Source: Ceratopteris richardii
Lineage: Eukaryota; Streptophyta; Polypodiopsida; Polypodiales; Pteridaceae
NCBI GenBank assembly: GCA_020310875.1
Contig: CM035422.1
Span: forward strand, 58,520,296 to 58,584,295
DNA: 64,000 nt
Reading direction: 5' to 3'
In this document: piece after piece, positions 57,690 through 64,000 of the stretch
Layout of the letters: every line of letters starts with the position of its first letter
Position numbering within the stretch: the stretch's first letter is position 1
Program-made: the position numbers and the translations under genes
Notes under the pieces: model-generated
The model's database searches: none
What the model was told of the DNA's origin: nothing
Seen by the model: only the letters and a program-made list of their open reading frames with translations

Positions 57690-58655
57690 CAAGTATCGTG
57701 GAGAGCTATCGTCGAGTATCGTGAGGAGTTGTCAGAGATCGTGGAAGGAGTGTGGAGCTTTCAGAGTGTCGCAGAGCTAGTGAGGAGAGGTTGAGAGCTG
57801 AGAAAGAGTACAAGGTGAGCTCACATATTATTCTCTCAGCTCCTTTCCAAAATTCAAAGTGTTTAGGAGAAAACGATCTGCGTCAGGTATCGTTTAGGAC
57901 CTTCTAGGGGTAAAAGATGTGTTGTGATTGATACAGAGAGTGAGGTGAGGGTAGAAGACCTTGTGAAACATCTGTGTGTAATCAAAACTTGGAAAATCTT
58001 AGCAAAAAATTTGAAAAAGGGTCAAGTATCGTTTACTCCCGCGGTCGAGTATCGCGATACTTGGCAAGTATCGTGACCTCCTGTGGTTGAGTATCGCGAT
58101 ATTTCCCTCCGATCGTGTATCGTTTCGGCCAGAGATCGTTTTGGGCCAGAGATCATTTTGGGCCAGAGATCATTTTGGGCCAGAGATCGTCGATCGTTTG
58201 GATCAAAGATCGTGTATCGTTTGGCTTAAGTATCGTGTATCGCTTCTCAGAGATCGCGATACTTACCAAAGATCGCGTATCATTTTGTTCAGGTATCGTT
58301 GATCATTTGGATCAAAGATCGTGTATCGTTTGGCTTAAGTATCGTGTATCGCTTCTCAGAGATCGCGATACTTACCAAAGATCGCGTATCGTTTTGTTCA
58401 GGTATCGTCGATCGTTTGGATCACAGATCGTGTATCGTTTAGGGGAAGTATCGTGTATCATTTTCTCCCGAGTATCAAGTATCGTTCCCCATCAAGTATC
58501 GTTTTTCATCAGGTATCGTGTATCGTTTGGAGACAGAGATCGAGTATCGTCTGGGATCAAATATCGAATATCGTTTGAGCCCAAAGATCGTGTATCATTT
58601 TGGGCTAGAGATCGTGTATCGTGGAATCTGGAGTCAAGTATCGTGATCTAGAAAA
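57690..58655 (+). repeat. ATCG-rich repeat array in the gypsy-H leader
   Basis: Dozens of short words gtatcgt, agatcgt and cgcgatac follow each other. A 109-bp unit is visible: gatcgtttggatcaaagatc-type starts occur at 58192, 58301 and 58410, each followed by tcgcttctcagagatcgcga in the first two. A shorter 18-20-bp unit, ttttgggccagagatcatt, repeats about four times at 58124-58188. Cg is far more frequent here than elsewhere in the window. The words are partly self-complementary (atcgcgat, cgatcg), so the leader RNA could form many small hairpins. Confidence 0.88.
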
Positions 58656-58733
58656 AATTCTTTTTCAGTCATTTCCCAGCCAAAGTCTTCTAGAAATTCT
58701 CACCTTTAGTGAAGAATCCCAGAGGCTAGAGGG

Positions 58734-61700
58734 TTGCAAGGGCTGATCAGAGTTGTTAGGTGGATGAACCTGAGATCCGGAAGAACCCTAGGAAGCCGAA
58801 GAAGTGTAATCTCTTCTGTAGGTAGTGTAGCAGAGCCAAGTAACCATTCACATTATTCGGAGACCTCTAGTGAGTCAGAGGACGAAATTCCCATGGCTTC
58901 GGAGGATATGCAGAACACAGTACCCATGATTGGCATGATGTCAATCATTGAGGGAGAGTACAAGACCTCCTTGGAGTACGTGAACACCAACCAAAATGAG
59001 ATCCCTATTTATTTGGATGGTCTAAACAGATCAGTGGCCAGGTTAAAGAAAGCGTCAGAGGCTTATATAGTGCCTAGACCAGCAGTCAAGTATGTAGGAG
59101 GTTTTTACATGGACAAAAGAGATATCCAATATGTTGTCACGGAGCACCCGGAAAACATTAATGAACATGGTGAAGAAAATAATGCTTCAAACTTAAATGG
59201 AGGTGGGAATGAAGAGTAAGTAACTACACCTAGAGGGAGATCTACTGTAGCTAGGATATGGAGAGGAGGCCTGATTCCCCAAGACGACTCCCTAATGGAT
59301 GTGTATTTGATCAATGGGATAGAGCATCTTCTTAGAGCACATTCTTCAATATGGGAAGCTGCCCCTAATCCAGTTACCATCTATGAGTTACAAGATCCTG
59401 ATTTCCCCACCATCATCACATATTTGGATAGGAATCAGAGAAGATATTGGCCCTTAACAGAATCGGAAAGAGCTGAGTTGAAATATCAGAATATTCCAGT
59501 ATTTCCCCCTAGGGACCAAGCCACTACTTCAAGAAACCCACTTGGAACATCACAGAATGATTCGTATCAGCAGTCGGGCCAAACACAACAAACACAACAA
59601 ACTCAAATCCCAGTCAGACCACATGTGCAGTTTGCAATGCCTGCAAATAATCCTAATTACCGACCCCAACCAACTATTGACCCAAGACATGGAATTCCTG
59701 CTCCAGTCAGACCGCCGGTAGTAAAAGGACCAGGCATACCAATAGGAAGACCAATTTTCCCAGTGATGCCTAGACCGCCCGAAGCAGGAAGAAGATTAAG
59801 GCCAATCCAAGTTGCCAAATGCATGAGAAACCATTATGATGGCTCGAGTGAACCTTACAATCATATAGCTGAATTTAAACAAGTAATCAGAGCCGAACAG
59901 GTAGAAGACTTCTTGATTCAATATGAGTCCTTTGGTCTCACATTGTCAGACACCACCTTAGCATGGTTCCAACCATTGGACCCTAATAATTTCCAAAACA
60001 TGGAACAAGTCTATCAAGAAATGATTGAGGAATTCACTAAGTCAGGAATTAAAAACAATTCTTCATCATTGATTCATAGCTTTAAGCAAGCCCCTACCGA
60101 ATCAGTGAGATTGGCTGCAAGAAGATTCAAGTAGTATGTGGACAGATGCCCAGTAGAAGAGAGACCTACTCAAAATAAAATGGTGTCATTATTTTTGGAA
60201 GGGTTGTTGAACGGATCTTTGAGATCATTGGTATATGTAAAGAGAGTTCAGACTTTGCAAGAATGCATGAAGGAATGTATAGACCTAGAAGACAACCTAG
60301 CAGAAGATTTGAAAATACCTCAAGGTAGTTTGAAAAGTGAAGATTCGGCCAGTAGCACATCAATCCCTAAAAACAATGTAGAGGAAATAGCCGATTTGGT
60401 AGCAAAGAAGTTGAACGTTCAAGGACAGAGAAACTACCCCAATAACCCTATGAGAGTGCCCATGCTCAGAAGATGTATGCAGTGCGGAGGTGATCATCCT
60501 TCTCACTTGTGTACTAGGGGAGTAGTCCCACCACATGCTTATGCTTATAATAGACCCATTGCCCCAGGACCTCTACAATATTGCAGTATAGAACAGAAAT
60601 ATACAAATCACAACATAGAAAATTGCCCTTAAAATAGACAATCAAGATCAGCACAGCCATACATAAGACCTTACGGATACCCTTAGAGAGATCAAGGAGG
60701 TGAAGCCTTTATATATCCCACTTATCAGCCGCAGGCACCAGTGCCACGACCATATGCGTACCAAGGATACACCCAACCACAACCAGTACTAGGACAACAA
60801 CCGCCCCATCCTCAGAACGTTGTCCCAGTCAAGATTGCTCAACCTGAAGAAAACCTAGAGAGAGCAATAGTCCCAGCCACACCTTTGACTAGTAATGAAC
60901 CATATGACTCGTTTTATGACCCTAGTCAAGGAACATATCCCAATTATGAAAGCTCAATGATGGAATATGGACAACTGTATGAACCATATGCCTATGGCAT
61001 GGAAGTATCAGATAGTTCATACGGATATGAGCAGGACTATGTGTCATTAATGTACACAGCTCCTAGAGCAACCATACCACCCCGACCCATGAACAGACCG
61101 CCTGTACCCAGAGGACCATGCTATAGATGTGGAGGTGATTACTATATCAGAGAATGTACATTGCCAAACCCACCACCACCACAACGCGTCTGGGAAGGCT
61201 ACTGTAGTGATTGTGGTAAGGAACACCTTTTCAGAGATTGCCCCAAGAATCCCAACAAGGTTACATCCAACGTGCAAATCAATGTGATAGAAGTAATCGA
61301 GTCATCAGGGAGCGATAAGGAATATACTGTACCATTGAAGGCGATAACAAGAGCCAAAGTTAGAGAGACCCCAGAAAAATCAAAAGAACACAATCAAAGT
61401 GACCTAGAGATGAATGCACCCACACCTCAGAGAGTGGAAGACTCGGAAGAGCCTGAAAAAAGTGTTGTAAGTAAAAGAACCCAAAGATGGAAGAACCGTA
61501 GAGATAGGATGAAAGAAAAGAAGTTACTACAGAAACAGGAAAATGAGAAGAGCAAACAAAATCCAAAAGAGGAACAGAAAAACGAAGAAGAAAATAAAAA
61601 TGAAAAACATAAAAGAGAAGAGGTTGGATCAGTCTTAGCAGATCCCATGCCTGAAGAATTAGCTATGTGGATTCAGACATACAAGGCACGAATAAGAGCC

Positions 61701-62150
61701 GGACCGACCATCGAACAACATGAAAGAGAATACCCTAGAGGTGACCTAGAGAAAGAGAGGTTGGAGATCTGCAAAAAATTAATAGAAGTTGCTCAACAGA
61801 CCTTAGAGAAACCTGCATTGCCATTACCCAAGACCCGAATTCCCGAAGGAGAATTCCAAGAATGCATCATCACCAATGACCACGAAAAACCTGAGGTAAG
61901 TAAGGCACAGAATGGCAATTATTGTGAGGATAAAGGGAAAGGATCCGTTGTTCCCGAAGTAGAAGGAGAATGGCCTAAAGATTTGTGGGCTAGAGTCCAA
62001 GAAGACAGATGGAAGAAAGTAGAAGGAATTGAACCACCCTTTGAAGAGATAGAAGCAGAAGAGGAAATAGAGGAATCAATACATGAATTAGATTTAGAAA
62101 AAATTCTACCAATGGATCCTAGTGACAAAGGAGATGAGGGAGTAAAGTAA
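58734..62150 (+). pseudogene. Gypsy-H gag
   Basis: One frame, with stops at 59217 (TAA), 60132 (TAG), ~60630 (TAA), ~60684 (TAG) and 62148 (TAA). The start used here is the first codon of the open frame, MQGLIRVVRWMNLRSGRTLG; the MNLRSGR Met at ~58764 is an alternative. Capsid-like part: HYDGSSEPYNHIAEFKQVIR, LAWFQPLDPNNFQNMEQVYQ, SLIHSFKQAPTESVRLAARR and MVSLFLEGLLNGSLRSL, a Retrotrans_gag layout. Three Cys-His motifs follow: CMQCGGDHPSHLC, CYRCGGDYYIREC (His to Tyr) and CSDCGKEHLFRDC. Their spacing is CX2CX3HX4C instead of CX2CX4HX4C. A long Lys/Glu-rich region and an acidic C-terminus complete it. Gag is unusually long. Confidence 0.85.
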
Positions 62151-62978
62151 TTGCCCAATTACACCAGAGAGTACGAACATAATTCAGAATTGTATTGCAT
62201 CCCCTCAATAAGGAAAAAAGAACCAAACCCATCAGTCCAAACATCGGACATCATACAACATCTTAGAAAAGTCAAAATTCCTTGTACCCTAACATTAGAA
62301 GAATTGCTGAAGGTTAAACCACATCTGAAGGAGAAATTAACCAATCAATTGGAGATCAAAATGAAAGAAAAAGAGATATATGATGAAGTAAACACAGTAA
62401 AGATCCGAGTGGATAAGGTAGGAGATTTTAGTGAGGGAGATGAAGGAAACACTTGCCTTCCAATTACCTTTAGGGGTTATACAACCAAAGCCATCTTAGA
62501 TTCAGGAGCTGGTGTAGGCATTGCTACTAGAGAAATCTGGGAGAAATGGGGAAAACCAGCTTTAAGACCAACGCGTATGAAAATACAAATGGCTGACGGA
62601 CACATAGAAAGACCCTTGGGATTATTGGAACGAGTAGTTTTCACCACATGTGGAGTTGAATTTGAACACACCTTAGCAATATGTCAATTTGAAAGGCCGA
62701 GCAATTACGAAATGATACTTGGAAGACCTTTCATGAGACAATTAAAGGTTGTGCAAGATTGGGGAAAAGATGCTGTATACCTTCAAAATGAAGGAACCAC
62801 CACGAGAATAAATCTCCACACTTATACATATCAAGATGTTCCTCCCTTACAATGGAATCAAATTCACAAGGAGGAAGATGATCAGTCAATTCACAGCATA
62901 AGTTCTAGTGACCAATCTTGGATGAACGAGGACACTCATCTATGGATATGCCAAACTGCCAAAAAGGAAGAGGGATAG
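62151..62978 (+). pseudogene. Gypsy-H protease
   Basis: It continues the gag frame after the TAA at 62148. TKAILDSGAGVGIATREIW (~62490-62545) has the intact D-S-G-A triad; MADGHIERPLGLLERVVF is the flap region; YEMILGRPFMRQLKVVQDWG is the second retropepsin motif (I-L-G-R-x-F/W). The domain is about 130 residues within a 275-codon frame. It ends at TAG 62976-62978, and the RT frame is +1 relative to it. Confidence 0.9.
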
Positions 62979-64000
62979 GAGAAAAGGATGGCAGCAAGGG
63001 CAAGGTGTAGCTAGGTCTGTACAAGATCCAGCTTACATGCCTCAAGTCTTTTTAGATGAAGAGTTTGAACCTCATGGCTGGATGGAGATTTTAGCGACCC
63101 TCGATGTATGCGTGAATGAAGAAGTGATAACCATGAATGAATGCATTGACGAAGAAGGATATGATGTTAGTCTCTATGTAGTAGTTCTTCAGGAGGCTGA
63201 AGAAGGAGAAGTGATAGAGAAAGAATGGAAGGAGGACTATGAGAGCATTGAAACGGAGCCAGAACCAATGGAACCTGAGGATGAAGATAAAAAAATAAGC
63301 ATCACAGCTAATGAAAACAACCAAGAGCCTACACAGAAAGAAGAGCTAGAGTTAGATAAAGAGCCAGAAGGTGAAGAAAACAAGCCACAAGATCAGTTTG
63401 AAGTGCCCGCTCACTTCAAGAAATATGAAGTAGAAGAGAGAAAAATTGCTATTCAAATGCCTAAAAGAGAGGCACAACCGGGAATAGCATATGACAATAA
63501 AGAACAAACCAAGAAGATAGTAGTAACGTTAGAAGAAGGAGAAGAACGATGTACTTTCATAGGACAAGATGTCTCCATAGAGGAAGAACAAGAGTTAATA
63601 CGCCTCATAAGAGAATATCGGGATGTTTTTGCCTGGACCTATAAGGACTTGAAAGGAGTATATCCATCTATTTGTGCCCATAGAATTCCCATGACATCCG
63701 AAGCCAAACCTTCTAAACAAAGACCATATACATACAATGATGTGTATTCAGCAAAGATAAAGGAAGAGATAGACAAATTGTTAGATGCTGGATTCATATA
63801 CGAGATTGAGCACACGGAATGGGTGTCACCTTTGGTGGTTGTACCGAAAAAGAATGGAAAGTTAAGAGTGTGCATCAATTTGAAGAAAGTAAATGCCGCG
63901 ACCATAAGGGATAGTTACCCATTACCAATTATAGATCATCTCTTGGAAAGAGTAGCAGGAAAGGAAGTCTATAGCTTTCTGGATGGCTTTTTAGGGTATA
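62950..64000 (+). pseudogene. Gypsy-H linker and start of reverse transcriptase
   Basis: In the next frame, open from about 62950 to the window end, an acidic linker (EAEEGEVIEKEWKEDYESIE) leads to AHFKKYEVEERKIAIQMPKR, IREYRDVFAWTYKDLKGVYP, KQRPYTYNDVYSAKIKEEID, KLLDAGFIYEIEHTEWVSPL, VVVPKKNGKLRVCINLKKVN, YPLPIIDHLLERVAGKEVYS and FLDGFLGY. The last is the first RT palm Asp (usually F-x-D-x-x-S-G-Y), with Ser-Gly changed to Phe-Leu. RT continues beyond 64000. This stretch has no stop codon, in contrast to gag. Confidence 0.88.

Larger units (their letters stand above)
56462..64000 (+). mobile_element. Gypsy-H: Ty3/gypsy element inserted in copia G, continues past the window
   Basis: 5' LTR (56462-57359), tRNA-Asp type PBS (57367), a ~1.35-kb leader with short repeats, gag with Cys-His knuckles, retropepsin, an acidic linker and the start of RT. 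The order is canonical. The insertion splits copia G RNase H just after ADMLT. The TSD, probably TTGAC (56457-56461), cannot be confirmed because the other end is outside. Confidence 0.87.

Noticed and set aside
58087-58651. Open frames of 71 and 178 codons in the gypsy-H leader
   Set aside because: They consist of the translated ATCG-word repeats and lie between PBS and gag.
61047-62158. Minus-strand frames opposite gypsy-H gag
   Set aside because: They are shadows of the gag coding strand without domains of their own.

Overview
The window looks like a repeat-dominated stretch of a large plant nuclear genome. It holds no intact host gene. Almost everything recognisable is LTR retrotransposon: Ty1/copia elements with the PBS TGGTATCAGAGC (initiator tRNA-Met type), Ty3/gypsy elements including one with a tRNA-Asp type PBS, plus traces of a LINE and of tRNA-derived SINEs. 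GT-AG splice signals and A+T-rich intergenic DNA fit a land plant. I cannot name the species; the load of old nested elements would suit a fern, lycophyte or gymnosperm, but that is a guess.

Layout. 1-3098: satellite-like array of ~90-bp units built on a 28-nt perfect palindrome. 3390-6230: decayed gene of unknown family with a ParB/sulfiredoxin-like motif and one probable intron. 7660-13409 (+): 5'-truncated gypsy element ('gypsy-1') with two integrase zinc-finger modules and a protease-like domain after the integrase, ending in a PPT and 3' LTR. 13611-15025 (-): relative ('gypsy-2') with the same integrase-then-protease order. 15138-16214: solo copia LTR with a perfect target-site duplication (TSD). 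16500-17345: ~190-bp tandem repeats. 17350-25400: LTR fragments, a copia gag-protease remnant (family B), SINE-like and LINE-like pieces. 25790-31680: mosaic of copia fragments in both orientations.

32627-42240 (-) is a 9.6-kb composite copia element (family A): full 5' LTR, complete gag-pol frame, partial LTR, second partial pol, full 3' LTR, the whole flanked by the 5-bp TSD GGCTC. 42246-48770 holds copia and gypsy remnants. 48771-54075 (-) is a nearly complete copia element (family F) inserted in a gypsy reverse transcriptase. 54076-56461 (+) is a well-preserved copia pol (family G), itself cut by a gypsy element ('gypsy-H', 56462 to the window end) with 5' LTR, PBS, a leader full of ATCG-type short repeats, gag, protease and the start of reverse transcriptase.

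No set of host genes works together here. The functional logic is that of the elements: LTR promoter, tRNA-primed reverse transcription, Gag with zinc knuckles, protease, integrase, RT/RNase H and polypurine tract. All copies carry stops or truncations. The most unusual points are the gypsy-1/gypsy-2 domain order, the doubled zinc-binding module, the composite copia with its own TSD, and the palindromic satellite.
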